A DNA stretch of 64,000 nt from Polaribacter sargassicola (GTDB lineage Bacteria; Bacteroidota; Bacteroidia; Flavobacteriales; Flavobacteriaceae), in the NCBI RefSeq assembly GCF_021991835.1, contig NZ_JAHDAU010000002.1:248001-312000 (forward strand), read 5' to 3'. Below are positions 37,917 through 47,970 of this stretch, piece after piece; position 1 is the first letter of the stretch, and the number at the start of each line of letters is the position of its first letter. The notes beneath the pieces are model-generated. The model did no database searches. It worked only from the letters and a program-made list of their open reading frames with translations, and was not told the DNA's origin. Both the position numbers and the translations under genes were made by a program.

Positions 37917-38186
37917 CTACCAACTTGCCTTTTTAACACCTGGTATTAATCCTTGATTTGCCATTTCACGAAACGTTACACGAGATATACCAAATTGTCT
38001 CATATATCCTTTTGGACGTCCTGTAAGTTTACATCTATTGTGCATTCTTATAGGTGAAGCGTTTTTTGGTAATTTTTGCAATGCTTCATAGTCTCCAGCT
38101 TCTTTTAAAGCTTTTCTCTTTTCTGCATATTTTGCAACTGTTTTTGCTCTTTTACGTTCGCGAGCTTTCATTGATTCTTTAGCCAT
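37917..38186 (-). CDS. rpsN: 30S ribosomal protein S14 (long, zinc-free form)
   Basis: An 89-aa protein of the 30S head. [20 protein letters not shown] opens it and [19 protein letters not shown] with [11 protein letters not shown] closes it. The long form without a CxxC zinc ribbon contrasts with the 61-aa zinc form. It starts 3 nt after rplE and is followed by the 163-nt gap. Confidence 0.96.
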   Translation of the reverse strand: MAKESMKARERKRAKTVAKYAEKRKALKEAGDYEALQKLPKNASPIRMHNRCKLTGRPKGYMRQFGISRVTFREMANQGLIPGVKKASW

Positions 38187-38189
38187 TTC

Positions 38190-38741
38190 TTAATTTTTTT
38201 TGAATGGTAAACCTAATTCTCCTAATAATGACTTAGCTTCCTTATCAGTATTTGCAGTCGTTACAAAAGTAATGTCCATACCGTTAATTTTTTTAACTTG
38301 GTCAATATTAATCTCTGGGTAGATGATTTGCTCAGTAATACCTAAATTGTAATTACCTCTTCCATCAAATCCATTAGCTTTTATACCGTTAAAGTCTCTT
38401 ACACGAGGTAAAGAGGCAGTAACTAATCTATCTAAAAATTCATACATTTTATCTCCACGTAAAGTAACTTTTGCTCCAATTGGCATACCTTTACGTAATT
38501 TAAATGATGCAACATCTTTTTTAGACATAGTAGAAATTGCTTTTTGACCAGTAATTTTAGTCAATTCTTCTACAGCATAATCTATTAATTTCTTATCTGC
38601 AATAGCAGCACCAACACCTTTAGATACAACAATTTTCTCTAATTTAGGTACTTGCATTACATTTTTATAACTGAATTCTTCAGTAAGAGCTTTTATAACT
38701 CTTTCTTTGTATTCTGCTTTTAATCTTGGTACGTAACTCAT
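38190..38741 (-). CDS. rplE: 50S ribosomal protein L5
   Basis: A 183-aa 5S rRNA-binding protein of the central protuberance. Motifs: [45 protein letters not shown] and [20 protein letters not shown]. Position and length are standard. Confidence 0.97.
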   Translation of the reverse strand: MSYVPRLKAEYKERVIKALTEEFSYKNVMQVPKLEKIVVSKGVGAAIADKKLIDYAVEELTKITGQKAISTMSKKDVASFKLRKGMPIGAKVTLRGDKMYEFLDRLVTASLPRVRDFNGIKANGFDGRGNYNLGITEQIIYPEINIDQVKKINGMDITFVTTANTDKEAKSLLGELGLPFKKN

Positions 38742-38749
38742 GATTATTC

Positions 38750-39052
38750 TTATTTTTTAGTTTTTTTAGAGATTCTAGTTTTAGTATCTCCATCAACTTG
38801 ATAACCTACTCTTACAGCTACACCATCTTCTACTAACATTAAGTTAGAAATGTGTAATGATGCTTCTTTTTTAACAATACCACCTTGAGGATTTTGAGCA
38901 CTAGGTTTTGTGTGCTTAGAAATTAAGTTAACACCTTCTACTAAAACTCTATCCTTATCTTTGATGATTTGTAAAATTTTTCCTTCAGATCCTTTATGAT
39001 CTCCTGCAATTACTTTTACAGTATCTCCTGATTTTAATTTAAACTTCTTCAT
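38750..39052 (-). CDS. rplX: 50S ribosomal protein L24
   Basis: A 100-aa assembly-initiator protein with a KOW motif: [39 protein letters not shown] is typical of the mid part. Cysteines are absent. It is 13 nt after rplN. Confidence 0.96.
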   Translation of the reverse strand: MKKFKLKSGDTVKVIAGDHKGSEGKILQIIKDKDRVLVEGVNLISKHTKPSAQNPQGGIVKKEASLHISNLMLVEDGVAVRVGYQVDGDTKTRISKKTKK

Positions 39053-39065
39053 TTTATATAATGAT

Positions 39066-39434
39066 TTAAAGCACTTCAGGTGCCAATGATACTATTTTCA
39101 TGAATTGTTTCTCACGAAGTTCACGAGCAACAGGACCAAATACACGAGTACCTCTCATTTCCTCTGTAGGATTTAAAAGTACACATGCGTTATCATCAAA
39201 TCTAATATAAGATCCATCTTTACGTCTAACTTCTTTTTTAGTTCTTACAACAACTGCTCTAGATACTTGACCTTTCTTTACAGTTCCGTTAGGAGTAGCA
39301 GATTTTACTGTTACTACAATTTTGTCTCCAATACTTGCGTAACGCTTTTTTGTTCCTCCTAAAACTCTAATTACTAAAACTTCTTTAGCTCCAGTATTAT
39401 CTGCTACTTTTAATCTTGATTCTGTTTGTAACAT
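39066..39434 (-). CDS. rplN: 50S ribosomal protein L14
   Basis: A 122-aa protein at the subunit interface. Starts [20 protein letters not shown]; contains [20 protein letters not shown] and [20 protein letters not shown]. The single base between the rpsQ stop and this start suggests coupling. Confidence 0.98.
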   Translation of the reverse strand: MLQTESRLKVADNTGAKEVLVIRVLGGTKKRYASIGDKIVVTVKSATPNGTVKKGQVSRAVVVRTKKEVRRKDGSYIRFDDNACVLLNPTEEMRGTRVFGPVARELREKQFMKIVSLAPEVL

Positions 39435-39435
39435 A

Positions 39436-39693
39436 TTATTTAGCTCTTTCTAGGATTTCTACTAATCTCCAACGTTTAGATTTACTCATAGGTCTAGTTT
39501 CCATAATCCTAACAGTATCTCCTTCGTTGCAATCATTCTTTTCGTCGTGTGCAACATACTTTTTCGTTTTTAAAACGAATTTACCGTACATCGGGTGCTT
39601 TACTCTTTTAGTTTCAGATACAACAATAGATTTCTCCATTTTGCTACTAGAAACAACACCAATTCTCTCTTTTCTAAGATTTCTTTTTTCCAT
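39436..39693 (-). CDS. rpsQ: 30S ribosomal protein S17
   Basis: An 85-aa OB-fold protein. [20 protein letters not shown], then [19 protein letters not shown] and [18 protein letters not shown] are the family's conserved stretches. Normal length, between rpmC and rplN. Confidence 0.97.
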   Translation of the reverse strand: MEKRNLRKERIGVVSSSKMEKSIVVSETKRVKHPMYGKFVLKTKKYVAHDEKNDCNEGDTVRIMETRPMSKSKRWRLVEILERAK

Positions 39694-39713
39694 CTTTAAA
39701 ACTGACTATAGAA

Positions 39714-39905
39714 TTATTGTAATTCTCTTTTTGTTAATTCTGTTGCAATTCTTGCTACAGTTCTTCTTAAGCTTCTTAATTGCAATGGGTTCTCTAATGG
39801 AGTAATTGCATGTGCCATCCTAAGATCAGTGTAATTTTTTTGCAACGCTCCTAGCTTATCTTTAAGATCTGCTATAGATAATTCTTTAATTTCTGATTGT
39901 TTCAT
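39714..39905 (-). CDS. rpmC: 50S ribosomal protein L29
   Basis: A 63-aa helical protein next to the tunnel exit, where the signal recognition particle docks. MKQSEIKELSIADLKDKLGA and the end SLRRTVARIATELTKRELQ fit the family. Located between rplP and rpsQ. Confidence 0.96.
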   Translation of the reverse strand: MKQSEIKELSIADLKDKLGALQKNYTDLRMAHAITPLENPLQLRSLRRTVARIATELTKRELQ

Positions 39906-39916
39906 TTTACTTAGAA

Positions 39917-40348
39917 TTATGCGTTAATATCAAAATCTCTTGCCACTACAAACTTCGTTTTTACAGGAAGTTTTTGTGCTGCTAAACGTAAAGCTTCTTT
40001 TGCTACTTCCATTGGTACACCACCAACTTCAAACAAAATTCTACCTGGTTTAATAACTGCAACAAAATGATCTGGTGCTCCCTTACCTTTACCCATACGT
40101 ACTTCTAAAGGCTTTTTAGTAATAGGCTTGTCTGGAAAAATTTTAATCCATAACTGACCTTCCCTTTTCATATAACGAGTAGCCGCGATACGAGCTGCTT
40201 CAATTTGACGAGATGTTAATAAGTTCTGATCTAAAGATTTAATACCAAACGTTCCATTAGAAAGTTGATTTCCTCTACCAGAAATACCTGTCATATTTCC
40301 TTTTGCCTTCTGTACCTTACGGTATTTTACTCTTTTTGGCTGTAACAT
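39917..40348 (-). CDS. rplP: 50S ribosomal protein L16
   Basis: A 143-aa protein at the A-site side of the 50S subunit. Begins [20 protein letters not shown]; conserved [20 protein letters not shown] and [20 protein letters not shown]. Placed between rpsC and rpmC. Confidence 0.98.
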   Translation of the reverse strand: MLQPKRVKYRKVQKAKGNMTGISGRGNQLSNGTFGIKSLDQNLLTSRQIEAARIAATRYMKREGQLWIKIFPDKPITKKPLEVRMGKGKGAPDHFVAVIKPGRILFEVGGVPMEVAKEALRLAAQKLPVKTKFVVARDFDINA

Positions 40349-40370
40349 TTTTAATTTCTAATTTTAAAAA

Positions 40371-41093
40371 TTATTTTCTTCTACGAGGTTGTTGACGTTT
40401 AGATCTATCACCACCTTTAGCGCCACTTTGCTTCTTAGACAAACCAACTAATGGAGATAATTCTCTTTTACCATAAACCTCACCCTTCATAATCCATACT
40501 TTAATACCTAATCTTCCGTATTGAGTATGAGCTTCAACAAGTGCATAATCTATATCTGCTCTAAAAGTAGAAAGAGGAATTCTACCTTCTTTATAATGCT
40601 CTGAACGCGCCATTTCAGCCCCATTTAAACGACCTGAAATCTGTACTTTAATACCTTCAGCATTCATACGCATTGTAGCTTGTATAGCCATTTTAGTTGC
40701 TCTCTTGTAAGAAATTCTATTTTCAATTTGACGAGCAATACTAGTTGCAACTAATTTTGCATCTAATTCTGGACGTTTAATTTCAAAAATATTTATTTGA
40801 ACCTCTTTACCTGTAATTTTTTTAAGCTCCTCTTTTAACTTGTCTACCTCTTGCCCACCTTTACCAATAATGATACCAGGACGAGCAGTAGTGATAGTAA
40901 CGGTTACAAGTTTTAAAGTACGCTCTATAATTACTCTAGAAACACTTGCTTTAAATAATCTAGCACTAATGTACTTTCTTATTTTATCATCTTCAGCAAT
41001 TTTATCTCCGTAGTCATTACCACCATACCAGTTAGATTCCCAACCTCTGATGATTCCTAAACGATTTCCTATTGGATTAGTTTTTTGTCCCAT
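40371..41093 (-). CDS. rpsC: 30S ribosomal protein S3
   Basis: A 240-aa protein lining the mRNA entry channel. [19 protein letters not shown] opens it, the KH domain is at [20 protein letters not shown], and the C-terminal domain has [14 protein letters not shown] basic tail ([10 protein letters not shown]) ends the protein. Confidence 0.98.
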   Translation of the reverse strand: MGQKTNPIGNRLGIIRGWESNWYGGNDYGDKIAEDDKIRKYISARLFKASVSRVIIERTLKLVTVTITTARPGIIIGKGGQEVDKLKEELKKITGKEVQINIFEIKRPELDAKLVATSIARQIENRISYKRATKMAIQATMRMNAEGIKVQISGRLNGAEMARSEHYKEGRIPLSTFRADIDYALVEAHTQYGRLGIKVWIMKGEVYGKRELSPLVGLSKKQSGAKGGDRSKRQQPRRRK

Positions 41094-41104
41094 TTCTACT
41101 TTGA

Positions 41105-41509
41105 TTAATTACTTAAATTTTTACTTCCCAACTCTAAAGTAACGTGATTAGATCTCTTACGGATTCTATGTGCACGACCTTGTGGAGCTGGTCTTAATCT
41201 TTTTAACATTCCTGCGCTATCTACACATATAGATTTCACAAATAAACCAGCTTCTTCAATAGATACACTATCATTTTTTGCTTGCCAATTAGCAATAGCA
41301 GATAATAATAATTTTTCTAAGTTTATAGATGCTTCTTTAGGGCTAAATTTCAAAATCTGTAAAGCTTTTTCAACTTCAACACCTCTTACTTGATCTGCTA
41401 CTAAACGCATTTTTCTTGGTGATGTAGGACAGTTAGTAAGCTTAGCGAAAGCACGTTGCTTTCTATCTGCTTTTAACTGATCTGCCATATTTTTTTTACG
41501 AACTCCCAT
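41105..41509 (-). CDS. rplV: 50S ribosomal protein L22
   Basis: A 134-aa protein whose long beta hairpin lines the exit tunnel. [20 protein letters not shown] is the core motif and [19 protein letters not shown] the hairpin, where macrolide-resistance changes occur in other bacteria; no alteration stands out. Met8 is a possible alternative start, but MGVRKKN is common at the start of flavobacterial L22. Confidence 0.96.
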   Translation of the reverse strand: MGVRKKNMADQLKADRKQRAFAKLTNCPTSPRKMRLVADQVRGVEVEKALQILKFSPKEASINLEKLLLSAIANWQAKNDSVSIEEAGLFVKSICVDSAGMLKRLRPAPQGRAHRIRKRSNHVTLELGSKNLSN

Positions 41510-41515
41510 TTCCTA

Positions 41516-41794
41516 CTATTTTTTTCCTTTATTTTTTGCACCAGCGTGTCCTCTAAAAGAACGAGTTGGTGAAAATTCGCCTAATTTATGCCCTACCATG
41601 TTTTCTGTAACATAAACTGGTACAAACTGACGCCCGTTATGAACAGCTATTGTTTGTCCAACAAAATCTGGAGAAATCATACTTGCTCTTGACCAAGTTT
41701 TGATTACAGTTTTGCTACCAGCTTCTACATTAGCTAACACTTTTTTCTCTAATTTATAGTGAATGTAAGGTCCTTTTTTTAATGATCTTGCCAT
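41516..41794 (-). CDS. rpsS: 30S ribosomal protein S19
   Basis: A 92-aa head protein pairing with S13. [39 protein letters not shown] and [18 protein letters not shown] are diagnostic. Lies between rplB and rplV with 6-7 nt gaps. Confidence 0.98.
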   Translation of the reverse strand: MARSLKKGPYIHYKLEKKVLANVEAGSKTVIKTWSRASMISPDFVGQTIAVHNGRQFVPVYVTENMVGHKLGEFSPTRSFRGHAGAKNKGKK

Positions 41795-41801
41795 AACTTA
41801 A

Positions 41802-42626
41802 TTATTTCTTTCTACGTTCGATAATGTACTTATTACTAGCCTTAGTCTTAGATCTAGTTTTAAATCCTTTTGCAGGAATACCGTTTCTAGATCTTGGATG
41901 ACCTCCAGAAGAACGTCCTTCACCACCTCCCATTGGGTGATCAACTGGGTTCATTCTTACAGCGTTAACTCTTGGTCTTCTACCCAACCATCTTCTTCTA
42001 CCAGCTTTACCTGAAACTAATAATTGATGATCTGAGTTAGAAACAACACCAATAGTTGCAGTACAAGTTAACAAGATTAATCTTGTTTCACCAGAAGGTA
42101 ATTTTACTGTAGCGTATTTACCGTCTCTTGCCATTAATTGAGCAAAAGAACCAGCAGAACGAGCCATAACAGCTCCTTGACCAGGATGTAACTCAATACA
42201 ACAAATTGTAGTTCCTAAAGGAATTTCACTTAAAGGCATTGCATTACCAATTTCTGGTGCAATTCCGCTACCTGAAACAATTGTTTGACCTACCTGTAAA
42301 CCGTTTTGTGCAATTACATAACGTTTTTCTCCATCAGCATAACTAAGTAAAGCAATAAATGCTGTACGATTTGGATCGTACTCTATAGTTTTTACTGTTG
42401 CAGGGACACCGTTTTTATCTTTCTTAAAATCGATAATACGATATTTTTGTTTATGACCACCTCCTATATTACGAGTTGTCATTCTTCCCTGATTGTTTCG
42501 ACCTCCAGATCGTTTTTTCGAAGCAAGTAAACTTTTCTCCGGCTTATCAGTTGTTATGGTGTCGAACCCATTTACAACTCTAAAACGCTGACCTGGTGTT
42601 ATTGGTTTTAATTTTCTAACTGACAT
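41802..42626 (-). CDS. rplB: 50S ribosomal protein L2
   Basis: A 274-aa primary 23S rRNA-binding protein needed for subunit association and peptidyl transfer. Central [20 protein letters not shown] and the C-terminal [20 protein letters not shown] containing the conserved His are present. The length is standard. Confidence 0.98.
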   Translation of the reverse strand: MSVRKLKPITPGQRFRVVNGFDTITTDKPEKSLLASKKRSGGRNNQGRMTTRNIGGGHKQKYRIIDFKKDKNGVPATVKTIEYDPNRTAFIALLSYADGEKRYVIAQNGLQVGQTIVSGSGIAPEIGNAMPLSEIPLGTTICCIELHPGQGAVMARSAGSFAQLMARDGKYATVKLPSGETRLILLTCTATIGVVSNSDHQLLVSGKAGRRRWLGRRPRVNAVRMNPVDHPMGGGEGRSSGGHPRSRNGIPAKGFKTRSKTKASNKYIIERRKK

Positions 42627-42640
42627 TCTGTCTTTTTTCC

Positions 42641-42931
42641 TTAAAGATTGTTATAAAAATCAATACTTTCTCCCTCTGCTACTTGAACGATAGCCTTTTT
42701 ATATCCACTTTTAATACCAGTTACTAAACCTTTTTTAGTAAATTTAGTATTTCTTTGAATTGGATAATTTAAAGTTCTAACGCTTGAAATAGAAACTCCA
42801 TAAGCTTTTTCTACAGCTTCTTTAATTTCTAATTTATTAGCTCTTGTATCTACTACAAAAGAATAACGATTAAATAATTCGCTATCATTTGTTGCTTTTT
42901 CCGTGATAATAGGTTTAATTAAAATACTCAT
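42641..42931 (-). CDS. rplW: 50S ribosomal protein L23
   Basis: A 96-aa tunnel-exit protein that docks trigger factor and [23 protein letters not shown] and [20 protein letters not shown] are the family core; [18 protein letters not shown] follows. Sits between rplD and rplB. Confidence 0.97.
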   Translation of the reverse strand: MSILIKPIITEKATNDSELFNRYSFVVDTRANKLEIKEAVEKAYGVSISSVRTLNYPIQRNTKFTKKGLVTGIKSGYKKAIVQVAEGESIDFYNNL

Positions 42932-42938
42932 TATATCC

Positions 42939-43568
42939 CTATTTACTTAAGTTTTTATTAATTCCATCTAAAGAACCTTCAGTTACAACAACTTTATTAG
43001 CATTTAAAACAGCATAAGTGTTTAAATCTGAAGTTTTAACTACTTTAGAATTTTTAATGTTACGAGATGATAAATAAACATTTGTATTCTCACCCTCTAA
43101 AACAAATAATGTTTTTTTAGTCTCTAACTCTAAAGCTTTTAATAAACTTGTAAAGTTTTTTGTTTTTGGAGATTCAAAATTAAAATCTTCAATTACAACT
43201 AAATTTTCATCATTAGCTTGTATACTTAAAGCTGATTTACGTGCTAAACGCTTTAAGTTTTTATTCAATTTAAAAGAATAATTTCTTGGTCTTGGCCCGA
43301 ACATACGTCCTCCACCTCTAAAAACACCAGATTTAATTGATCCTGCTCTCGCCGTACCTGTACCCTTTTGTTTTTTTATCTTTTTTGTTGATCCAACAAT
43401 TTCTGCTCTCTCTTTAGACTTATGAGTTCCTTGACGTTGATTTGCCAAGTACTGTTTTACATCTAAGTATATTGCATGATCATTTGGCTCAATACCAAAC
43501 ACTTCTTTAGAAAGTTCAACTTTCCTACCAGTGTCTTTTCCTGTAATATCTAAAACTGCTACCTCCAT
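42939..43568 (-). CDS. rplD: 50S ribosomal protein L4
   Basis: A 209-aa protein with a tunnel-lining loop: [20 protein letters not shown] and [19 protein letters not shown]. In E. coli L4 represses its own operon through the leader; here the leader of this unit (44186-44411) has an attenuator-like hairpin that could be the target (inference). Its ATG overlaps the rplC stop by one base. Confidence 0.97.
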   Translation of the reverse strand: MEVAVLDITGKDTGRKVELSKEVFGIEPNDHAIYLDVKQYLANQRQGTHKSKERAEIVGSTKKIKKQKGTGTARAGSIKSGVFRGGGRMFGPRPRNYSFKLNKNLKRLARKSALSIQANDENLVVIEDFNFESPKTKNFTSLLKALELETKKTLFVLEGENTNVYLSSRNIKNSKVVKTSDLNTYAVLNANKVVVTEGSLDGINKNLSK

Positions 43569-44185
43569 TATTTCTGAATAGTTACAAAAGCGTTTTTATG
43601 TCCAGGAACCGCTCCCTTAACAACAAGTAGATTCTTTTCAGCAACCACCTTTAACACTCTTAAGTTTTGAACTTTTACTTTATCTCCTCCCATTCTTCCT
43701 GCCATACGCATACCTTTAAATACTCTTGCAGGATACGAAGCAGCACCAATAGAACCAGGAGCTCTTAAACGGTTATGTTGACCATGAGTTGCTTGACCAA
43801 CACCACCAAAACCGTGACGTTTTACAACACCCTGAAAACCTTTACCCTTAGATACTCCAGAAACATCTACAAACTCACCCTCTTCAAAGTGATCTACTGT
43901 AATTGCATCTCCTAATTTGTACCCTTCTTCAAACCCTTGAAATTCAACGACTTTTTTCTTAGCAGTGGTGCCAGCTTTCTTAAAGTGACCATCTAACGCT
44001 TTGTTAGAACTCTTCGCCTTTTTGTCATCGAAACCAAGCTGTAAGGCGTTGTAGCCGTCAACCTCTTCGGTTCTGACTTGGGTAACAACGCAAGGACCCG
44101 CTTCAATTACTGTACAAGGAATATTCTTCCCGTTTTCATCGAATAAGCTGGTCATTCCAATTTTTCTTCCTATTAACCCAGACAT
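43568..44185 (-). CDS. rplC: 50S ribosomal protein L3
   Basis: A 205-aa early-assembly protein. [20 protein letters not shown], then [40 protein letters not shown] and [14 protein letters not shown]. It is the first gene after the rpsJ terminator and likely the start of a new transcript with a leader of about 220 nt. Confidence 0.98.
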   Translation of the reverse strand: MSGLIGRKIGMTSLFDENGKNIPCTVIEAGPCVVTQVRTEEVDGYNALQLGFDDKKAKSSNKALDGHFKKAGTTAKKKVVEFQGFEEGYKLGDAITVDHFEEGEFVDVSGVSKGKGFQGVVKRHGFGGVGQATHGQHNRLRAPGSIGAASYPARVFKGMRMAGRMGGDKVKVQNLRVLKVVAEKNLLVVKGAVPGHKNAFVTIQK

Positions 44186-44288
44186 TTAGTTAAAATTTTA
44201 GACGTTAGATATTTATCCAGCGCGTCTATTATTAATAATTATTTGTTTTGAAACAAACGTTTCATATCCTACCCATTAAATTTCACTC

Positions 44289-44320
44289 AAAAAAAAACAG
44301 CGCAAACAAACTCAACGCTG
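44289..44320 (-). promoter_or_regulatory. Attenuator-like hairpin in the rplC leader
   Basis: On the minus strand CAGCG (44316-44320), a 13-nt spacer and CGCTG (44298-44302) are followed at once by nine T residues. It lies inside the predicted rplC leader, downstream of the promoter at 44412-44442. It could end transcription early or mediate feedback; the stem is short. Confidence 0.45.
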
Positions 44321-44411
44321 ATTTTGTTTTTTTCCGTTTTTCCTTCGCGAAACGCTCTGGACATGTTGTTATTTTTTATCAAAAATAACCACCCTACTAT
44401 ATTTCGGGTTG

Positions 44412-44442
44412 CAAAAGTATAAAAAACTTTCGGTTTAACAAA
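44412..44442 (-). promoter_or_regulatory. Promoter of the rplC unit, embedded in the rpsJ terminator
   Basis: On the minus strand TTTG (44439-44442), 19 nt, TACTTTTG (44412-44419): both boxes and spacing are exact. The TTTG is the loop of the rpsJ terminator hairpin. Confidence 0.65.
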
Positions 44443-44457
44443 ATTAAACCGAAAGTT
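44421..44457 (-). terminator. Terminator after rpsJ
   Basis: A perfect 14-bp stem AACTTTCGGTTTAA / TTAAACCGAAAGTT (44425-44438 and 44444-44457) with a 5-nt loop and a T tail on the minus strand. Confidence 0.8.
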
Positions 44458-44467
44458 AATTAAAAAC

Positions 44468-44773
44468 TTAAACTTTTATCTCAACTTCTACACCACTTGG
44501 TAATTCAAGTTTCATTAGAGCATCAATAGTCTTAGATGAAGAACTATAAATATCTAATAATCTCTTATAAGCAGCTAATTGAAATTGCTCTCTAGATTTT
44601 TTATTTACGTGTGGAGAACGTAATACTGTAAAAATCTTTTTATGTGTTGGCAAAGGTATAGGACCATTTACTACAGCTCCTGTACTCTTTACTGTCTTTA
44701 CAATTTTTTCAGCAGATTTATCTACTAAATTGTAATCGTAAGACTTTAATTTAATTCTAATTTTTTGACTCAT
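44468..44773 (-). CDS. rpsJ: 30S ribosomal protein S10
   Basis: A 101-aa head protein (NusE). [39 protein letters not shown] and [20 protein letters not shown] are diagnostic. Here it is the last gene of the rpsL-rpsG-fusA unit (18 nt after fusA) and is separated from rplC by a terminator, instead of leading the S10 operon as in E. coli. Confidence 0.98.
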   Translation of the reverse strand: MSQKIRIKLKSYDYNLVDKSAEKIVKTVKSTGAVVNGPIPLPTHKKIFTVLRSPHVNKKSREQFQLAAYKRLLDIYSSSSKTIDALMKLELPSGVEVEIKV

Positions 44774-44791
44774 CTTAAATAATTTAGTGGA

Positions 44792-46909
44792 TTAACCTTT
44801 AGATTTTGCAATTACATCTTCTGAAACGTTAGAAGGAGTTTCTGCATAATGTGAGAATTCCATTGTAGAAGTAGCTCTACCAGAAGACATTGTTCTTAAA
44901 GCAGTAACATAACCAAACATTTCTGATAAAGGAACTAATGCTTTAACAACTTTAGAACCGTTACGATCACTCATGTCATTTACTTGACCTCTTCTTCTAT
45001 TTAAATCCCCTACAATATCACCCATATTTTCCTCTGGAGTTAAAACTTCTAACTTCATTAAAGGCTCCATTATTTTAGCTTTAGCAGATTTTGCCGCAAC
45101 TTTATAACCCATTTTAGCAGCTAATTCAAAAGATAGAGCATCAGAATCCACAGGGTGGAAAGAACCATCTTTTAATGTAACTTTCATAGAATCCATTTCA
45201 TAACCTGCTAAAGGTCCATTTTTCATCGCTTCTTTAAATCCTTTTTCTACTGAAGGAACAAATTCTTTAGGAACATTACCACCTTTTATAATAGACTCAA
45301 ACTGTAAACCTTGTACACCTTCGTCAGCTGGCTCTATAGTAAAAACTATATCAGCAAATTTACCACGCCCACCGGATTGTTTCTTATAAACTTCTCTATG
45401 ATCTGCACTTGCAGTAATAGCTTCTTTATATTCTACTTGTGGTTGACCTTGATTAACCTCTACTTTAAACTCACGCTTTAAACGATCTACAATTACATCT
45501 AAGTGTAATTCCCCCATTCCAGAAATAATTGTCTGACCTGAAGCTTCGTCTGAACGTACAGTAAATGTAGGATCTTCTTCTGCTAACTTACCTAAACCAA
45601 TACCTAATCTATCTACATCCGCTTTAGTTTTAGGTTCTACAGCGATACCAATAACTGGATCAGGAAAATCCATTGATTCTAAAACAATAGGATTTTCTTG
45701 TGCAGATAAAGTATCTCCTGTTTTAATAGATTTAAAACCTACAGCTGCTCCAATATCTCCCGCTTCAATAAAATCAATTGCATTTTGCTTATTAGCATGC
45801 ATTTGATAAATACGAGAAATACGTTCTTTTTTACCTGAACGGTTATTTAAAACATAAGAACCTGCATCTAAACGACCAGAATAAGCTCTAAAGAATGCTA
45901 AACGACCTACGAAAGGATCTGTAGCAATTTTAAATGCTAATGCTGCAAAAGGATCGTTTACACTTGGCTTACGTAATTCTTCTTCGTTTGTATCTGGGTT
46001 TACACCAACAATACCTTCTTTATCTGTAGGAGATGGTAAATAACGACATACAGCATCTAATAAGAACTGTACACCTTTATTTTTAAATGCAGAACCACAA
46101 ATCATAGGAATGATAGCCATATCCATTACAGCAGCTCTAAGTGCAGCATGCACTTCTTCTTCTGTAATTGAATCTTCATCTTCCATAAATTTCTCTAAAA
46201 GCTCCTCATCATAACTTGCAACTTCTTCAATTAAAAGCGCACGGTATTTACGAGCTTCTTCTTTCATATCCTCAGGAATTTCGATAACATCAAAAGTAGC
46301 TCCCTGAGTTTCATCATGCCATACAATAGCACGGTTTTTTACTAAATCAATAATACCTTTAAACTCATCCTCGTCACCAATATTTAAAACAATTGGCACC
46401 GCATTTGACTTTAACATATCTTTTACCTGCTGACAAACACCTAAAAAGTCTGATCCTTGACGGTCCATTTTATTAACAAAACCAATTCTTGGAACTTTAT
46501 AATTATCTGCTAATCTCCAGTTTGTTTCTGATTGAGGCTCAACACCATCAACAGCTGAAAACAAGAAAACTAAACCATCTAATACACGTAACGATCTATT
46601 TACCTCTACAGTAAAATCAACGTGACCAGGAGTATCAATAATATTAAAGTGATATCCTTTTGTATCAGGAGTTTTTTCTCCATTTTCAATTGGAAAGTTC
46701 CATGTACAAGTTGTTGCAGCAGAAGTAATTGTAATACCTCTTTCTTGCTCTTGCTCCATCCAGTCCATTGTAGCAGCACCATCGTGCACCTCTCCAATTT
46801 TATGAGAAACTCCCGTATAATATAATATACGTTCTGTAGTTGTAGTCTTACCTGCATCAATATGCGCAGCAATACCAATATTTCTTGTAAATTTTAAATC
46901 TCTAGCCAT
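44792..46909 (-). CDS. fusA: Elongation factor G
   Basis: A 705-aa translocation GTPase. G1 [20 protein letters not shown], switch [15 protein letters not shown] and [15 protein letters not shown]4 [12 protein letters not shown]. Domain IV and V are present, ending with the [17 protein letters not shown] stretch. Length and motifs are of the standard translational EF-G, not of a tet(M)-like or recycling-only paralogue as far as can be judged. It lies 5 nt after rpsG. Confidence 0.98.
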   Translation of the reverse strand: MARDLKFTRNIGIAAHIDAGKTTTTERILYYTGVSHKIGEVHDGAATMDWMEQEQERGITITSAATTCTWNFPIENGEKTPDTKGYHFNIIDTPGHVDFTVEVNRSLRVLDGLVFLFSAVDGVEPQSETNWRLADNYKVPRIGFVNKMDRQGSDFLGVCQQVKDMLKSNAVPIVLNIGDEDEFKGIIDLVKNRAIVWHDETQGATFDVIEIPEDMKEEARKYRALLIEEVASYDEELLEKFMEDEDSITEEEVHAALRAAVMDMAIIPMICGSAFKNKGVQFLLDAVCRYLPSPTDKEGIVGVNPDTNEEELRKPSVNDPFAALAFKIATDPFVGRLAFFRAYSGRLDAGSYVLNNRSGKKERISRIYQMHANKQNAIDFIEAGDIGAAVGFKSIKTGDTLSAQENPIVLESMDFPDPVIGIAVEPKTKADVDRLGIGLGKLAEEDPTFTVRSDEASGQTIISGMGELHLDVIVDRLKREFKVEVNQGQPQVEYKEAITASADHREVYKKQSGGRGKFADIVFTIEPADEGVQGLQFESIIKGGNVPKEFVPSVEKGFKEAMKNGPLAGYEMDSMKVTLKDGSFHPVDSDALSFELAAKMGYKVAAKSAKAKIMEPLMKLEVLTPEENMGDIVGDLNRRRGQVNDMSDRNGSKVVKALVPLSEMFGYVTALRTMSSGRATSTMEFSHYAETPSNVSEDVIAKSKG

Positions 46910-46914
46910 TTCTA

Positions 46915-47394
46915 TTAAAATCTAAAGTGTGAGAATGCTTTGTTTGCTTCTGCCATTTTATGAGTATCTACTCTTTTCTTTACTGCAGCACCTTCTTCTT
47001 TAGCCGCAGCTAAAATTTCAGCAGCTAAACGCTGTGCCATAGTTTTTTCGTTTCTCTTACGAGTATACAAAATCATCCATTTGATTGCCATAGACACCTT
47101 ACGGTCTGGTCTAATTTGCATTGGTATTTGAAAAGTTGCCCCACCTACACGACGAGATCTAACCTCTACATGTGGCATAACATTAGACAAACCTTCTTTC
47201 CAAATTTCTAAAGCTGACTTTTCTTCGCCCTCTCCTTTTCTTTCCTCTACGATATCTAACGCATCGTAAAATACTTTAAACGCTACTGACTTCTTACCAC
47301 TCCACATTAAGTTATTAACGAAACGTGTTACTAACTGATCATTAAACTTTGGATCTGGTAATAAGACTCTTTTTTTTGCTGCTCTTTTTCTCAT
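46915..47394 (-). CDS. rpsG: 30S ribosomal protein S7
   Basis: A 159-aa head-assembly protein. [53 protein letters not shown] and [20 protein letters not shown] are all typical. Follows rpsL by 25 nt. Confidence 0.98.
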   Translation of the reverse strand: MRKRAAKKRVLLPDPKFNDQLVTRFVNNLMWSGKKSVAFKVFYDALDIVEERKGEGEEKSALEIWKEGLSNVMPHVEVRSRRVGGATFQIPMQIRPDRKVSMAIKWMILYTRKRNEKTMAQRLAAEILAAAKEEGAAVKKRVDTHKMAEANKAFSHFRF

Positions 47395-47419
47395 GTTTTA
47401 CATTAAAAAAGTTACTAAT

Positions 47420-47794
47420 TTACTTTTTTGGGCGCTTTGCTCCATACTTAGACCTACGTTGAGTTCTTCCCTCAACACCTGCTGTATCTAAAGCTCCACG
47501 TACCACGTGATATTTAACACCTGGTAAATCTTTTACCCTTCCACCTCTAACTAATACTATCGAGTGCTCTTGTAAGTTATGTCCTTCTCCTGGAATGTAT
47601 GCATTTATCTCATTACCATTTGTCAATCTAACTCTGGCAACTTTACGCATTGCTGAATTAGGTTTCTTTGGTGTTGTAGTATAAACACGAGTACAAACTC
47701 CACGTCTTTGAGGACAAGACGACAAAGCAGCCGATTTACTCTTCTTAGTTATTTTGGTTCTTCCTTTACGAACTAATTGTTGAATAGTTGGCAT
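47420..47794 (-). CDS. rpsL: 30S ribosomal protein S12
   Basis: A 124-aa decoding-centre protein and first gene of the cluster. [40 protein letters not shown] and [20 protein letters not shown] are present. Lys43 in TPKKPNS and the Lys in GRVKDLPG are the normal residues, so there is no sign of streptomycin-resistance changes. It has an exact promoter 59 nt upstream (47853-47883). Confidence 0.98.
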   Translation of the reverse strand: MPTIQQLVRKGRTKITKKSKSAALSSCPQRRGVCTRVYTTTPKKPNSAMRKVARVRLTNGNEINAYIPGEGHNLQEHSIVLVRGGRVKDLPGVKYHVVRGALDTAGVEGRTQRRSKYGAKRPKK

Positions 47795-47852
47795 ACTAAA
47801 TTATTACTGTTTTTCGTTTATAATTAAACCTTATCTCTTTTTTAAGAGTGCG

Positions 47853-47883
47853 CAAATGTACGATTAATTTCTAATTATTCAAA
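47853..47883 (-). promoter_or_regulatory. Promoter of the rpsL-rpsG-fusA-rpsJ unit
   Basis: On the minus strand TTTG (47880-47883), 19 nt, TACATTTG (47853-47860): exact boxes and spacing. The start would be near 47849. Confidence 0.7.
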
Positions 47884-47942
47884 TATCAGTAAGTTATTTT
47901 TTCTTCATGATTATTTTTATGCTGAATTTTAGCATTTTCCAC

Positions 47943-47950
47943 TACTTTTG
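47943..47950 (+). promoter_or_regulatory. Candidate -7 box for the Omp85-like gene
   Basis: TACTTTTG lies only 20 nt upstream of the TTG start, which would give a leader of about 16 nt. The -33 region has only TTATG. Confidence 0.4.
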
Positions 47951-47970
47951 AAACCAATATTCCATCAATT

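Noticed and set aside
46606..46878. Open frames overlapping the start of fusA on both strands
   Set aside because: They are shadows of the EF-G GTPase domain, which is fully conserved in its own frame.
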